This document shows positions 26,053 to 37,686 of a DNA stretch of 64,000 nt, one piece after another (the first letter of the stretch is position 1; the number at the start of each line of letters is the position of its first letter). The translations under genes were made by a program, and so were the position numbers. The DNA lies in contig JAKBNL010000013.1 of assembly GCA_021831035.1 (NCBI GenBank), forward strand, positions 1 through 64,000. Reading direction: 5' to 3'. Below the pieces are notes generated by a model that was not told where the DNA came from, did not search any database, and was given only the letters and a program-made list of their open reading frames with translations. This DNA is from Actinomycetes bacterium (lineage in GTDB: Bacteria > Actinomycetota > Acidimicrobiia > Acidimicrobiales > RAAP-2).

Positions 26053-26454
26053 GTGAGCTACGAGATCGACAAGTCCGACGAGGAGTGGCGCGCCACGCTC
26101 GACCCCGACCGCTACGCCGTCTTGCGCCAGGCGGCGACCGAGGCCCCCTTCTCGGGGTCGCTCCTGCACGTCGACAAAGAGGGCGTCTTCACCTGCGCCG
26201 GGTGTGGTCAGGTGCTCTTCTCCTCCGCCCAGAAGTTCGACTCGGGCTGCGGCTGGCCGAGCTTCGACGCCTGCGAGCCGGGCACGATCGTCGAGCGGGC
26301 CGACCACTCCCTCTTCCGTGAGCGCACCGAGATCCTCTGCGCGCGCTGCGGTGGCCACCTGGGCCACGTCTTCCCCGACGGCCCGACCCCGACCGGCCTG
26401 CGCTACTGCGTTAACTCCCTCGCCCTCGACTTCGACGACGGCCCGCGAGCCTAG
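26053..26454 (+). CDS. msrB: peptide-methionine (R)-S-oxide reductase
   Basis: A 133-residue MsrB that reduces methionine-R-sulfoxide in oxidised proteins. Two zinc CxxC pairs are visible (FTCAGCGQ and LCARCGGHLGHVF), GCGWPSFDA is the substrate loop, and RYCVNSLALDF contains the catalytic Cys. No signal peptide, so cytoplasmic. It ends 14 bp from the convergent ftsX stop, with no room for a standard terminator. Confidence 0.96.
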   Translation: MSYEIDKSDEEWRATLDPDRYAVLRQAATEAPFSGSLLHVDKEGVFTCAGCGQVLFSSAQKFDSGCGWPSFDACEPGTIVERADHSLFRERTEILCARCGGHLGHVFPDGPTPTGLRYCVNSLALDFDDGPRA

Positions 26455-26468
26455 GGCGGCGCCGGCGC

Positions 26469-27323
26469 CTAGACGTCGAGGAAGCGGCGGATGGCGATCG
26501 CCGAGCCCACCGAGCCGATCACGACACCGACCACGAGGACGACCGTGTTCGTCCCGACCAGGGCCGACGCGTTGAGGGCGAACTCGTTGTGCAACGGGTA
26601 CCAGGTGTGCAGCGCGGTCACCGCCAGGATCGCCACCGCCGAGCCCAGGAGGCCCTCGATGAACCCCTCGGTGATGAAGGGCACGCGGATGAACCAGTTG
26701 GTCGCGCCCACGAGCTTCATCACCGAGACCTCCCGCCGTCGCGAGAAGATGGCCATGCGGATCGTGTTGAGGATGAGCACGGTGGCCGAGAGCAGCAGCA
26801 CCGCGGCCAGCGCCAAGAAGACGATCTGGAGGATTCGGATGGCGTGGTTCATCTGGCGGATCTGCTGCTCGGGCGCGGTGACCTGGTAGACGCCCGGCTG
26901 GTTGGTGAACGTCGACTGGACCGTGAAGGCGTCCGTGGGCACCGACGGGACGCAGCGGAACGACGAGGGCGTCGCCGAGGGCGTGAGGACGGACCACTCG
27001 TCGGCCGGCAGCAGGGTCTTGGCCTGCTGGTAGTCCTGGGCCTGGGTGAAGTACTGGCAGTCCTTGACGATCGGCATGCTGGCCAGCTGGGCCTTCACCG
27101 AGTTGATCTCGCTCTGGGAGGCGTTGGGCTGCATCCAGATCGTCACCCGGGTCCCCTGCTGCCACTGGGCCGAGGCCTGCGCGGCCGACTGCTTGAGCAA
27201 GAGGGCCGAGCCCACCAGCGAGAGTGAGACGGCCACCGTCAAGACGGCCGCCACGGTCATCATCCGGTTGCGCCAAAGGTTGGTGAAGGTCTCTTTGAAG
27301 GCGTAGCGCAAATAGACGCGCAT
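26469..27323 (-). CDS. ftsX: cell division protein FtsX
   Basis: A 284-residue membrane partner of FtsE that transmits ATP hydrolysis to peptidoglycan hydrolases at the septum. RVYLRYAFKETFTNLWRNRMM precedes the first membrane helix; an extracytoplasmic domain of about 120 residues with two Cys (near CQYF and RCVPS) follows, then three helices with the FtsX permease pattern (SRRREVSVMKLVGATNWFIRVPF). Start ATG overlaps the ftsE stop by one base (TGATG). Confidence 0.96.
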   Translation of the reverse strand: MRVYLRYAFKETFTNLWRNRMMTVAAVLTVAVSLSLVGSALLLKQSAAQASAQWQQGTRVTIWMQPNASQSEINSVKAQLASMPIVKDCQYFTQAQDYQQAKTLLPADEWSVLTPSATPSSFRCVPSVPTDAFTVQSTFTNQPGVYQVTAPEQQIRQMNHAIRILQIVFLALAAVLLLSATVLILNTIRMAIFSRRREVSVMKLVGATNWFIRVPFITEGFIEGLLGSAVAILAVTALHTWYPLHNEFALNASALVGTNTVVLVVGVVIGSVGSAIAIRRFLDV

Positions 27324-28021
27324 CAGATCGCCACTCCCTCGTCGATGCCGTAGACGCCCCGGACCTGGTCACGGACGATCTCGCCCCGGTCGAGCTCCAC
27401 GACGCGTCGGCGCATCCTATCGACCAGGGCCTTGTCGTGGGTCGCCATGACCACCGTGGTGCCGGTGCGGTTGATCCGCTCCAGAAGGGCCATGATCGAC
27501 TCGGAGTTCGCCGGGTCCAGGTTGCCGGTGGGCTCGTCGGCGAGCAGGATCAGCGGTCGGTTCACGAACGCCCGGGCGACCGCGACGCGCTGCTGCTCGC
27601 CGCCGGAGAGTTCGTGGGGCAGGTTCTTCGCCTTGTCGGCCAGGCCCACCAGCTCGAGGATCTGGGGCACCTGACTCTCGACGGTCGAGCGGGGCCGGCC
27701 GATCACCTCCAGGGCGAAGGCGACGTTCTCGAAGACCGACTTGTTGGGCAACAGGCGGAAGTCCTGGAAGACGCAGCCGATGTTGCGCCGCAGGTAGGGT
27801 ACCCGCCACTTGGGCAAGTCACCGATGTCGCGCCCCGCCTCGAGGATCCGCCCGACGTCGGGGGTCTCCTCGCGCAGCAAGAGGCGCAGGAACGTCGTCT
27901 TGCCCGAACCCGAGGCACCGACGAGGAAGACGAACTCCCCCTTCTCGATGTCCAGGGTCACGTTGCGCAGCGCGGGCGTGCCGTTCTTGTAGGTCTTCGA
28001 CACGTTCTCGAAACGAATCAC
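27323..28021 (-). CDS. ftsE: cell division ATP-binding protein FtsE
   Basis: A 232-residue ABC ATPase working with FtsX. Walker [13 protein letters not shown]-loop region [18 protein letters not shown], signature LSGGEQQR and Walker [14 protein letters not shown] are all intact. GTG start 28021. The TAGAAT box at 28067-28072 predicts a leader of about 40 nt with a CGGAG SD, so ftsEX has its own promoter downstream of prfB. Confidence 0.96.
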   Translation of the reverse strand: MIRFENVSKTYKNGTPALRNVTLDIEKGEFVFLVGASGSGKTTFLRLLLREETPDVGRILEAGRDIGDLPKWRVPYLRRNIGCVFQDFRLLPNKSVFENVAFALEVIGRPRSTVESQVPQILELVGLADKAKNLPHELSGGEQQRVAVARAFVNRPLILLADEPTGNLDPANSESIMALLERINRTGTTVVMATHDKALVDRMRRRVVELDRGEIVRDQVRGVYGIDEGVAI

Positions 28022-28066
28022 GTCTGGGGCTCCGACTCTCGACGCGACGGGTGGGCGTCCGCGCCC

Positions 28067-28072
28067 ATTCTA
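28067..28072 (-). promoter_or_regulatory. -10 box of ftsEX
   Basis: TAGAAT on the minus strand about 45 nt before GTG 28021. Confidence 0.5.
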
Positions 28073-28132
28073 CCGGGACACCCCGCGGCCCTGGGACCAC
28101 TCATCCGTTCTCACCAGGGGAATCACCGAATC

Positions 28133-29261
28133 TTATCCGGCCGCGCGCTGGCGGCGCAGTTCGGCCTCCATGAAGCCGTCGAGGTCGCCCTGGAGCACGG
28201 CCTCGACGTTGCCGGTCTCGTGTTCGGTGCGGTGGTCCTTCACGAGCTGGTAGGGCGCGAGGACGTAGCTACGGATCTGGCTGCCCCAGGCGTTGTCGGC
28301 GCGCTGGCCCGAGAGGGCGTCGAGCTGGGCCTGGCGCTCGGCGCGAGCCCGCTCGGCGAGCTTCGCCTCGAGGATCTGCATGGCGCGCGCGCGGTTCTGG
28401 TGCTGGGAACGCTCGTTCTGGCAGCTGACGACGATGCCGGTGGGCAGGTGCGTGATCCGGATCGCCGAGTCCGTCTTGTTGACGTGCTGGCCGCCCGCCC
28501 CCGACGACCGGTAGGTGTCCACGCGCAGGTCCTTCTCGTCGATCTCGACCTCGGAGGCGTCGTCGTCGAGCAGTGGCGTCACGTCGAGACTGGCGAAGCT
28601 CGTCTGGCGCCGCGCCTGGGCGTCGAAGGGGCTGATGCGCACCAGTCGGTGCACGCCCCGCTCGGCCGAGAGCCAGCCGTAGGCGAAACGTCCCTTCACG
28701 ATGAACGTCGCCGACAGTAGTCCCGCCTCCTGGCCCTCCGTGGCCTCGTCGACCTCGACCTGGTAGCCGTGGCGCTCGGCCCAGCGGGTGTACATCCGCA
28801 CGAGCATCTCGGTCCAGTCCTGGGCGTCGGTGCCACCGGCGCCGGCGTGGAGATCGACGATGGCGTCGTTCTCGTCGTAGGGGCCGCTCAGCAGGCTCTG
28901 GGTCTCGAGGGCCGCCAGGTCGGCCGCCAGCGCCGCGACGCTGGCCTCGAGCTCCTCGGCCAGCGACTGGTCCGCCTCGTCGCCCTCCAGGGTCTCTCCG
29001 AGCAGGCTCGAGAGCACCTCGGCGTCCTCGAGGCGGCGCCCGAGGCCGTCGAAGGCCTCGAGGTCGTTGGTGAGCCGACCCAGCTCGGTGGTGACCCGGC
29101 GGGCGTGGTCCTGGTCCTCCCAGAGTCGCGGATCGGCCGCCAGCGCACTGAGCTCGTCGCGCCGGGCCCGGGAGGCGTCGACCCTGAGGTAGTCGGCCGC
29201 CGCGGCCCAGCGCCGGCGCAGCTCCCCGAGGGCGGCGTCGGCCTGTCGGAGCGCCTCGGCC

Positions 29262-29275
<14 letters not shown>
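28133..29275 (-). CDS. prfB: peptide chain release factor 2
   Basis: A 380-residue RF2 that releases peptides at UGA/UAA codons. The codon-recognition tripeptide is ISPFDAQARR (SPF), and the peptidyl-hydrolase motif is SGAGGQHVNKTDSAIRI (GGQ). The reading frame is continuous, so the programmed +1 frameshift known from many other bacteria is absent. The ATG lies 14 nt inside the 3' end of secA, indicating translational coupling. Confidence 0.97.
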
Positions 29276-31934
<2,659 letters not shown>

Positions 31935-31943
31935 GACCGTCTC

Positions 31944-31949
31944 ACCCTA
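31944..31949 (-). promoter_or_regulatory. -10 box of secA
   Basis: TAGGGT on the minus strand, 9 nt before ATG 31934; the leader would be about 3 nt. Confidence 0.55.
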
Positions 31950-31991
31950 CCGGCCGAGGGCCGCGAGCGAAGGGGCTGCGCGCGCTGACCT

Positions 31992-32118
31992 GGTCTTTGA
32001 CCCCACACCTGCCTGCGGCGGTGTCCGTGCGCGACCCGGGCAGCTCACGCTCTCCCGGGCCGGTGCCGCACTCTTCACCGGCTCCCGCCCGGGACACCGT
32101 GCCCCCGGCGAGGCAGGA
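31992..32118 (-). ncRNA. structured RNA candidate of unknown family upstream of secA
   Basis: The 296-bp spacer between wbbL and secA holds nested complementary segments: outer helix 32008-32014 with 32111-32117 (7 bp), next helix 32019-32026 with 32092-32099 (8 bp), and two hairpins inside, 32035-32040 with 32054-32059 (6 bp plus 3 bp AGC/GCT) and 32059-32065 with 32076-32082 (7 bp). On the minus strand the first hairpin closes with a GUGA tetraloop, favouring that strand. A small GGTC-AAA-GACC hairpin follows at 31992-32002. It did not match riboswitch, SRP, tmRNA or RNase P cores known to me. Rest of the spacer: nothing recognised. Confidence 0.5.
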
Positions 32119-32124
32119 CTTACC

Positions 32125-32154
32125 TCTAAACCGCGCCATGCTCAGCGTCGACAA
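32125..32154 (-). promoter_or_regulatory. possible promoter of the structured RNA
   Basis: TTGTCG and TTTAGA on the minus strand separated by 18 nt. The expected transcription start (about 32118) falls at the first base of the outer helix, which supports an independent RNA. Confidence 0.4.
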
Positions 32155-32230
32155 GACGCCTTACGTGGGTCGCTTCGCCCGCGGCTGGCTTCGACTTTCA
32201 ACCACAGACCACGCGCAGCCCGAGGCCATC

Positions 32231-33079
32231 CTAGGCCCCGGGCGACGACCGGCCCCGGGCCAGGACGACCACCAGTCGCAGCCCGAGCACGAGCGCCGCG
32301 AGGGGTACCAGGGCCCGGCGCAGCCCGGTGGCCGTCTGGGCCTCGAAGCGCAGGGCGCTGCGGTGGTGGGCGATGAGCATCGCCCGGGGCGCCCGGGCGC
32401 GTGCGGCACCCTCGACGTGGGTGACGACGGCGTCGGGGGTCGTCGCGACGCCCCAGCCGGCACGGCGCAGCGACCAGCACAGCGCCATGTCCTCGGCGAA
32501 CATGAAGTAGCGCTCGTCGAACCCCCCGACCTCTTCGAAGGCCGCCCGGCGCACGAGGAAGAAGGCGCCCGACACCCAGTCCGCCGAGCCGTCGCGGTGG
32601 GGCGAGCGGTAGCGTCGGGTCGCCGGATTGGTGGGCCACCACGGGCCGATGAGGGCGTGGGCGCCCGCGAGCCACGGGTTGGGGAAGACCCGAGCGGAGG
32701 GGTAGAGCGAGCCATCGGGTCGCTGGATCAGGGGCCCCACGATGCCGACGGTGGGGTGGGTCTCGAGGAAGTCGACGAGGGCCGACACGGCTCCCTCGTG
32801 GACGACGACGTCGGGGTTCGCGACGAGCAGGTACGGCGCCGCCGCGACCAGGGCCGCCCCCCGGTTCACCGCCCGGCCGTAGCCCAGGTTGCCCTCCACC
32901 TCGAGCACACGCACCCCGGGGTGTCCCAGGTCCCGGGGGGCCGAGCCGGGCTCGCCGTTCTCGACCACGACGATCGACTCGAGGTCGTTGGCGACCAGGG
33001 AGTCGACGCACCCGGCGAGCAGGTCGCCCGTGTGGTAGTCCACGACGACCGCCGCGACGTCGCGCGCGACCGAGCTCAC
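32231..33079 (-). CDS. wbbL: GT2-family glycosyltransferase, WbbL-like rhamnosyltransferase
   Basis: A 282-residue cytoplasmic GT-A glycosyltransferase closely patterned on mycobacterial WbbL, which adds rhamnose from dTDP-rhamnose to the cell-wall linker. Visible are NLGYGRAVNRG, LLVANPDVVV (metal-binding NPD), GPLIQRPDGSLYPSAR, WVSGAFFLVRRAAFEEVGGFDERYFMFAEDMAL and the trailing hydrophobic ALVLGLRLVVVL. Start GTG 33079 overlaps the rmlD stop (GTGA), giving the order birA, rmlD, wbbL. The exact acceptor is inferred. Confidence 0.88.
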   Translation of the reverse strand: MSSVARDVAAVVVDYHTGDLLAGCVDSLVANDLESIVVVENGEPGSAPRDLGHPGVRVLEVEGNLGYGRAVNRGAALVAAAPYLLVANPDVVVHEGAVSALVDFLETHPTVGIVGPLIQRPDGSLYPSARVFPNPWLAGAHALIGPWWPTNPATRRYRSPHRDGSADWVSGAFFLVRRAAFEEVGGFDERYFMFAEDMALCWSLRRAGWGVATTPDAVVTHVEGAARARAPRAMLIAHHRSALRFEAQTATGLRRALVPLAALVLGLRLVVVLARGRSSPGA

Positions 33080-33981
33080 GGCGCGATCCGGTCGCTCAGC
33101 AGGCGCGCCACCGCCTCGCGCCAGGGCGGAAGCGCCCGCCAGCGCGTGGCGACGAGCGTCGTGTCGAGGTCGCTGCGCGCCGGGCGCCGGGCGCGCGGCG
33201 GCGGGTCGAGCTCGCTCGTGGCGATCGGAGTGGCGAAGCCCTCGCCCGCCCCGAGCAGCGACCCGACGTGGACGGCGACGTCGTACCACGTGGCGTCGCC
33301 GCTGTTGGCGACGTGCCAGAGCCCGCCCGGGCGCTCGCGCACCATCGTGACCAGGACCCGAGCGAGGTCGCTCGCCGAGGTGACGGTGCCCCGCTGGTCG
33401 TCTACGAAGCGCACCGGCTCGCGTCGCCGGGCCCGCTCGGCCATCACGTGCACCACGCTGCGCCCGCGCACGCCCATCACCCACGAGGTGCGCACGACGG
33501 TGTCGCGCGGTGCGCACCGCCGCTCGCCGGCCCACTTCGACGCGCCGTAGACCCCGAGGGGGTTCGGCGCGTCGCCCTCGACGTAGGCCGCGCCCTTGGC
33601 GCCGTCGAAGACGTAGTCGGTCGAGACCGTCACGAGATGGGCGCCGGTGTCGGCGCACGCGGCCGACAGCAGGGCGGGGCCCGTCTCGTTCACCGCGTAG
33701 CAGGCCGCCGCGTCGTCCTCGGCCCGGTCGACCGCGGTGTAGGCCGCAAGGTTCACCACGACGTCGGGCCGGGCCATCGCGAGGGCCCGCGACACCGACG
33801 CGGGGTCGGTCACGTCGAGCTCGGCGCGGGTCAGGCCCACCACCTCGAACTCCCCTGACTCGATCGGGGTGGCGTCGGGCTCGAAGGAGGGGTCGCCCCC
33901 GGGCGGCAGGGTGCCGCGCAGGTGGTCGAGCAGGTCCCGCCCGACCTGGCCGTGGGCACCGGTGACGAGCACGCGGATCAC
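33076..33981 (-). CDS. rmlD: dTDP-4-dehydrorhamnose reductase
   Basis: A 301-residue SDR that makes dTDP-L-rhamnose. The nucleotide-binding LVTGAHGQVGRDL is N-terminal; VVNLAAYTAVDRAEDD, STDYVFDG and the catalytic YGASKWAGE (YxxxK) are typical of RmlD. GTG 33981 overlaps the birA stop (GTGA) and the gene overlaps wbbL, which would use its product. Other rml genes are not in the window. Confidence 0.94.
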   Translation of the reverse strand: MIRVLVTGAHGQVGRDLLDHLRGTLPPGGDPSFEPDATPIESGEFEVVGLTRAELDVTDPASVSRALAMARPDVVVNLAAYTAVDRAEDDAAACYAVNETGPALLSAACADTGAHLVTVSTDYVFDGAKGAAYVEGDAPNPLGVYGASKWAGERRCAPRDTVVRTSWVMGVRGRSVVHVMAERARRREPVRFVDDQRGTVTSASDLARVLVTMVRERPGGLWHVANSGDATWYDVAVHVGSLLGAGEGFATPIATSELDPPPRARRPARSDLDTTLVATRWRALPPWREAVARLLSDRIAP

Positions 33982-34718
33982 CTTCGGTCCTCCGCCGGGC
34001 GCACGTGCACGACGTCGCCCGCGGCCACGGCGACCTCGCCGTCGCCCGCGGCCACCACGAGTCGCCCGGCGGCGTCGACGTCGCGGGCCTCCCCCTCGAC
34101 GGTGCCCAAGGCCTGCTCGACCCGCACACGCCGGCCGAGGGTGTCGAGCGCGCGCCGGTACTCCTCGCGCAGGCGGGCGCGCCCCGCGGCGTCGTCGAGC
34201 AACGGCCGGCGCCGCTCGACCTCCTCGAGGACGATGTCGAGCAGCGCTTCGGGCTCGAGGGTCACCCCGGCCGCGCGCCGCACACTGGTGGCCAAACCCT
34301 GCGGGGGGCCGTCGTAGGTGAGGTTGACCCCGAGGCCGACGACGAGCGCGCCGTCGGCACTGGACTCGCCGAGCACCCCGGCGAGCTTCTCGTCGTCGAC
34401 CACGAGGTCGTTGGGCCACTTGAGGCCGACCCGCAGCCCACACAGGCGCACCAGCGCGGCCCGGGCCGACAGCGCGACCGCGGCCACGGCCCACTGGCGC
34501 TGGTCGGCCTCGAGGTCCGGTCGCAGGAGGACCGAGCACAGGAGTGACGAGCGCGGCGGCGCCTCCCACACGCGGTCGTATCGGCCCCGCCCGGCACTCT
34601 GGAAGTCGGCCACCACCACCCGACCCTCGGGCGCGCCCGCCTCGGCCTGGGCGCGCAGGTGGGTGTTCGTCGAGCCCACCGACTCGAGCCGCTCGATCCG
34701 CCAGACCGTCACCGCCAC
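33978..34718 (-). CDS. birA: biotin-[acetyl-CoA-carboxylase] ligase
   Basis: A 246-residue biotin protein ligase without the N-terminal DNA-binding domain of E. coli BirA, so it is an enzyme only. Motifs: ESVGSTNTHL, SAGRGRYDRVW (GRGR biotinyl-AMP loop), LKWPNDLVVDDEKLAGVLGE (KWPND and Lys). A GTG start has TAATGT 7 nt upstream. It is divergent from the biotin carboxylase/BCCP gene, its probable substrate, 62 bp away. Confidence 0.95.
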   Translation of the reverse strand: MAVTVWRIERLESVGSTNTHLRAQAEAGAPEGRVVVADFQSAGRGRYDRVWEAPPRSSLLCSVLLRPDLEADQRQWAVAAVALSARAALVRLCGLRVGLKWPNDLVVDDEKLAGVLGESSADGALVVGLGVNLTYDGPPQGLATSVRRAAGVTLEPEALLDIVLEEVERRRPLLDDAAGRARLREEYRRALDTLGRRVRVEQALGTVEGEARDVDAAGRLVVAAGDGEVAVAAGDVVHVRPAEDRR

Positions 34719-34725
34719 GCTGAGA

Positions 34726-34731
34726 ACATTA
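34726..34731 (-). promoter_or_regulatory. -10 box of birA
   Basis: TAATGT on the minus strand, 7 nt before GTG 34718. Confidence 0.55.
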
Positions 34732-34750
34732 GGGTTTCGTGGTCCAGTGC

Positions 34751-34756
34751 TAGAAA
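34751..34756 (+). promoter_or_regulatory. -10 box of the acyl-CoA carboxylase alpha gene
   Basis: TAGAAA with a leader of about 18-20 nt carrying the SD GGAGGT at 34771-34776, 4 nt before GTG 34781. Confidence 0.45.
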
Positions 34757-34780
34757 AGTTGGGTTCTCCGGGAGGTCCGC

Positions 34781-36532
34781 GTGCTGAAGAAAGTCCTCAT
34801 CGCCAACCGCGGTGAGATCGCCGTGCGGGTCATGCGCACCTGCCGGGAGCTGGGCGTCCAGACCGTCGCGGTCTACTCCGAGCTCGACCGCAACGCCCTG
34901 CACGTGCGCCTGGCCGACGAGGCCTACGCCCTGGGCGGCCAGAGCGCGGCCGAGAGCTACCTCAACACCGAGGCGATCCTCGGCGTCCTCGAGCGCTCGG
35001 GGGCTGACGCGGTGCACCCCGGCTACGGGTTCTTCAGCGAGAACGCCGACTTCGCCCGGGCGATCACCTCACGGGGCGTGACCTTCATCGGCCCGCCGCC
35101 CGAGGCGATCGAGGTGATGGGCGACAAGATCTCCTCGCGCCGCGCCGCCGAGGCCGCCGGGGTGGCCGGGGTCCCCGGGCGCAGCGAGACCCTCGCCGAC
35201 GCCGCCGAGGTGGTCGCCTTCGGTGAGGAGTTCGGCTGGCCGGTCGCGATCAAGGCCGCCTTCGGCGGCGGCGGTCGCGGCATGAAGGTCGTGGAGTCCC
35301 CGGCCGACGCCGAGGCCGCCCTCGAGAGCGCCCAGCGCGAGGCCCAGAGCTACTTCGGACGCTCCGAGTGCTACGTGGAGCGTTACCTGGCGTGGCCACG
35401 CCACATCGAGATGCAGGTCCTCGCCGACGCCCACGGCGCCGTCCTGTGGCTGGGCGAGCGCGACTGCTCGGCCCAGCGGCGCCACCAGAAGCTGGTGGAG
35501 GAGTCGCCGGCCCCGAACTTCCCCGACGAGATCCGCACCGCCATGGGCGAGGCGGCGGTGCGCGTGGCGCGCGCCTGCGGCTACGTCAACGCCGGCACCG
35601 TCGAGTTCCTCTACCAAGACGGCGACTTCTACTTCCTCGAGATGAACACCCGGCTCCAGGTCGAGCACCCCGTCACCGAGCTCGTGACCGGCCTCGACCT
35701 CGTCGAGTGGCAGCTGCGCGTCGCCTCGGGCGAGGCCCTCCCCTTCGCCCAGGGCGACGTCACCCGCACCGGCCACGCGATCGAGGTGCGCATCAACGCC
35801 GAGGACCCGGCCCAGGGCCGCTTCACCCCCTCGCCGGGCACCATCACGGCGCTGAGGCCCCCGGCCGGGCCGGGGGTACGCCTGGACGCCGGCTACGAGT
35901 CGGGCGACACGATCAGCCAGTACTACGACAACCTCATCGCGAAGCTCGTGGTCTGGGGACCCGACCGCGAGCGGGCCCGACGCCGGATGCTGCGGGCGAT
36001 CGAAGAGACGACCATCGAGGGCGTCGCGACCACGCTGCCGGCCGACGTCGTCATCCTCTCCGACGACGACTTCGTCGAGGGGACCCACTCGACGAAGTGG
36101 GTCGAGACCCGCCTGGACTTCTCCGAGCTCCCCGCGGCGACCGGCGCGTCCGTGACGGTCGGCGACGGACGGGTGCGCAAGGACGTGACGGCCGAGGTCA
36201 ACGGTCGGCGCGTCACCGTCGCGCTCTGGGTGCCCGAGAACGGCGACGAGCTGAACCGACCCGTCTCCACGGCCGCCAAGCCCCGCCGCCAGCACCACGC
36301 GGGCGTCCTGGGCAGTGGCTCGGGCAAGGTCACCGTCCCCATGCAGGGCACGATCGTCAAGGTCGCCGTCGAGGTGGGTCAGCGGGTCGAGGCCGGCGAG
36401 ACCGTCGTGATCCTCGAGGCGATGAAGATGGAGAACACCGTCGCCGCCGAGAAGTCGGGGGTGATCTCGGCGGTCCGGGTCGCCACCGGCGACTCGGTCG
36501 CCACCGGCGACGTCGTCGTGGAGATCGAGTGA
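34781..36532 (+). CDS. acetyl/propionyl-CoA carboxylase alpha subunit (biotin carboxylase plus BCCP)
   Basis: A 583-residue AccA3-type protein. Residues 1-450 are biotin carboxylase: [14 protein letters not shown] at the start, [16 protein letters not shown], the Gly-rich [16 protein letters not shown] loop and [13 protein letters not shown]. The last 80 residues are the biotin carrier domain with [13 protein letters not shown], the Lys of EAMKMEN being biotinylated. It carboxylates acyl-CoA with a beta subunit not present here. Strong SD. Its stop overlaps the M20 gene start (GTGA). With methylmalonyl-CoA mutase nearby, a role in propionyl-CoA use is plausible. Confidence 0.94.
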   Translation: MLKKVLIANRGEIAVRVMRTCRELGVQTVAVYSELDRNALHVRLADEAYALGGQSAAESYLNTEAILGVLERSGADAVHPGYGFFSENADFARAITSRGVTFIGPPPEAIEVMGDKISSRRAAEAAGVAGVPGRSETLADAAEVVAFGEEFGWPVAIKAAFGGGGRGMKVVESPADAEAALESAQREAQSYFGRSECYVERYLAWPRHIEMQVLADAHGAVLWLGERDCSAQRRHQKLVEESPAPNFPDEIRTAMGEAAVRVARACGYVNAGTVEFLYQDGDFYFLEMNTRLQVEHPVTELVTGLDLVEWQLRVASGEALPFAQGDVTRTGHAIEVRINAEDPAQGRFTPSPGTITALRPPAGPGVRLDAGYESGDTISQYYDNLIAKLVVWGPDRERARRRMLRAIEETTIEGVATTLPADVVILSDDDFVEGTHSTKWVETRLDFSELPAATGASVTVGDGRVRKDVTAEVNGRRVTVALWVPENGDELNRPVSTAAKPRRQHHAGVLGSGSGKVTVPMQGTIVKVAVEVGQRVEAGETVVILEAMKMENTVAAEKSGVISAVRVATGDSVATGDVVVEIE

Positions 36533-37686
36533 TCGTCGAGGCGCGCGCCGCCGCGGCCGTCGACGCCGCGCGCGAGGAGCTGATCGGGCTCAGTCGCTTC
36601 GTCCACGCCCACCCCGAACTGGGCTACGAGGAGTTCCAGAGCGCTGAGGCCGTGGCCGCGGCGGCCGAGCGGGCCGGCTTCGGCGTCACCCGGGGCGTGG
36701 CCGGGCGTCCCACGGCCTTCGTCGCCACGGCGGGCACGGGCTCTTTGCACCTCGCGCTGTGCGCCGAGTACGACGCCCTGCCCGAGGTGGGCCACGCGTG
36801 CGGCCACAACATCATCGCGGCCTCCTCACTCGGGGCGGCACTGGGGCTGGCCGCCGTGGCCGAGGACCTCGACCTCACGGTCGTGCTGTTCGGCACGCCC
36901 TCCGAAGAGGGCGGGGGCGGCAAGATCGACCTGCTCGACGCCGGCGCCTTCGACGGGGTCCACGCGGCGATGATGGTCCACCCCTTTCCCACCGAGCGGC
37001 TCGAGGCCACCTGCCTCGCCGTCGACCACTTCGACGTCACCTACACCGGCCGGGAGGCTCACGCGTCGGCGGCCCCGTGGGAGGGGGTGAACGCGCTCGA
37101 CGCCCTGACCGTGGCCGAGGTCGCCATCGGCCTCTTGCGCCAGCACCTCCCCCCGGGGGACCAAGTCCACGGCGTCGTCCTCGAGGGCGGCTCGGCGGCC
37201 AACGTCATCCCCCCGCGCGCGGTCGGGCGGTTCATGGCCCGCTCGGTCACGGCCGAACGGCTCGTCACCTTGCGCGCGCGCCTGGCCGCCTGCTTCGAGG
37301 CCGGAGCGCTCGCCGCGGGAGCCTCGCTGCGCGTCGAGGAACTCGGTCACGCCTTCAGCCACATGGAGTCCGACCCCGACCTGCTCGCCCACTACCGCCG
37401 GGCCGCGGAGTCGCTCGGGCGCCGGTTCGACCTCGACGACGCCGGCGAGCCCAAGCCGACCATATCCACCGACATGGCCAACGTCTCGCTCGCGGTGCCC
37501 TCGATCCACCCGATGCTGATGATCCCCACCGACGGCGCCGTGAACCACCAGGCCGCCTTCACCGCGGCCTGCGCGACGCCGGCGGCCGACCAGGCCGTCC
37601 TCGACGGGGCGAAGGCCCTCGCCCTGACCGGCGTCGCGCTCGCCCAGGACGGCCCCCTGCGGGCCCGACTGCTCTCGCGCCGCTAG
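36529..37686 (+). CDS. M20-family amidohydrolase (M20D/AbgB-like)
   Basis: A 385-residue metalloamidohydrolase of the M20 family. [13 protein letters not shown] is the N-terminal signature; [22 protein letters not shown] carries a metal His, [11 protein letters not shown] the catalytic Glu pair, and [15 protein letters not shown] the dimerisation domain entry. Similarity is strongest to aminoacyl/aminobenzoyl-glutamate hydrolases. Cytoplasmic. Start GTG overlaps the carboxylase stop, so the two are translationally coupled for no obvious metabolic reason. It shares CTAG with the convergent mutase stop. Confidence 0.88.
   Translation: MIVEARAAAAVDAAREELIGLSRFVHAHPELGYEEFQSAEAVAAAAERAGFGVTRGVAGRPTAFVATAGTGSLHLALCAEYDALPEVGHACGHNIIAASSLGAALGLAAVAEDLDLTVVLFGTPSEEGGGGKIDLLDAGAFDGVHAAMMVHPFPTERLEATCLAVDHFDVTYTGREAHASAAPWEGVNALDALTVAEVAIGLLRQHLPPGDQVHGVVLEGGSAANVIPPRAVGRFMARSVTAERLVTLRARLAACFEAGALAAGASLRVEELGHAFSHMESDPDLLAHYRRAAESLGRRFDLDDAGEPKPTISTDMANVSLAVPSIHPMLMIPTDGAVNHQAAFTAACATPAADQAVLDGAKALALTGVALAQDGPLRARLLSRR

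Noticed and set aside
32008..32117. A tRNA, SRP RNA, tmRNA or RNase P RNA in the secA spacer
   Set aside because: The 8-bp helix looks like an acceptor stem, but there is no T-loop TTCGA, no anticodon arm, no GGAAG SRP core and no GAGGAAAGTCC RNase P core (only a partial likeness AGGTAAGTCC).
31942..32154. A 70-residue reading frame over the structured spacer on the minus strand
   Set aside because: No SD, no recognisable domain, and the nested complementarity explains the conservation-like structure better.
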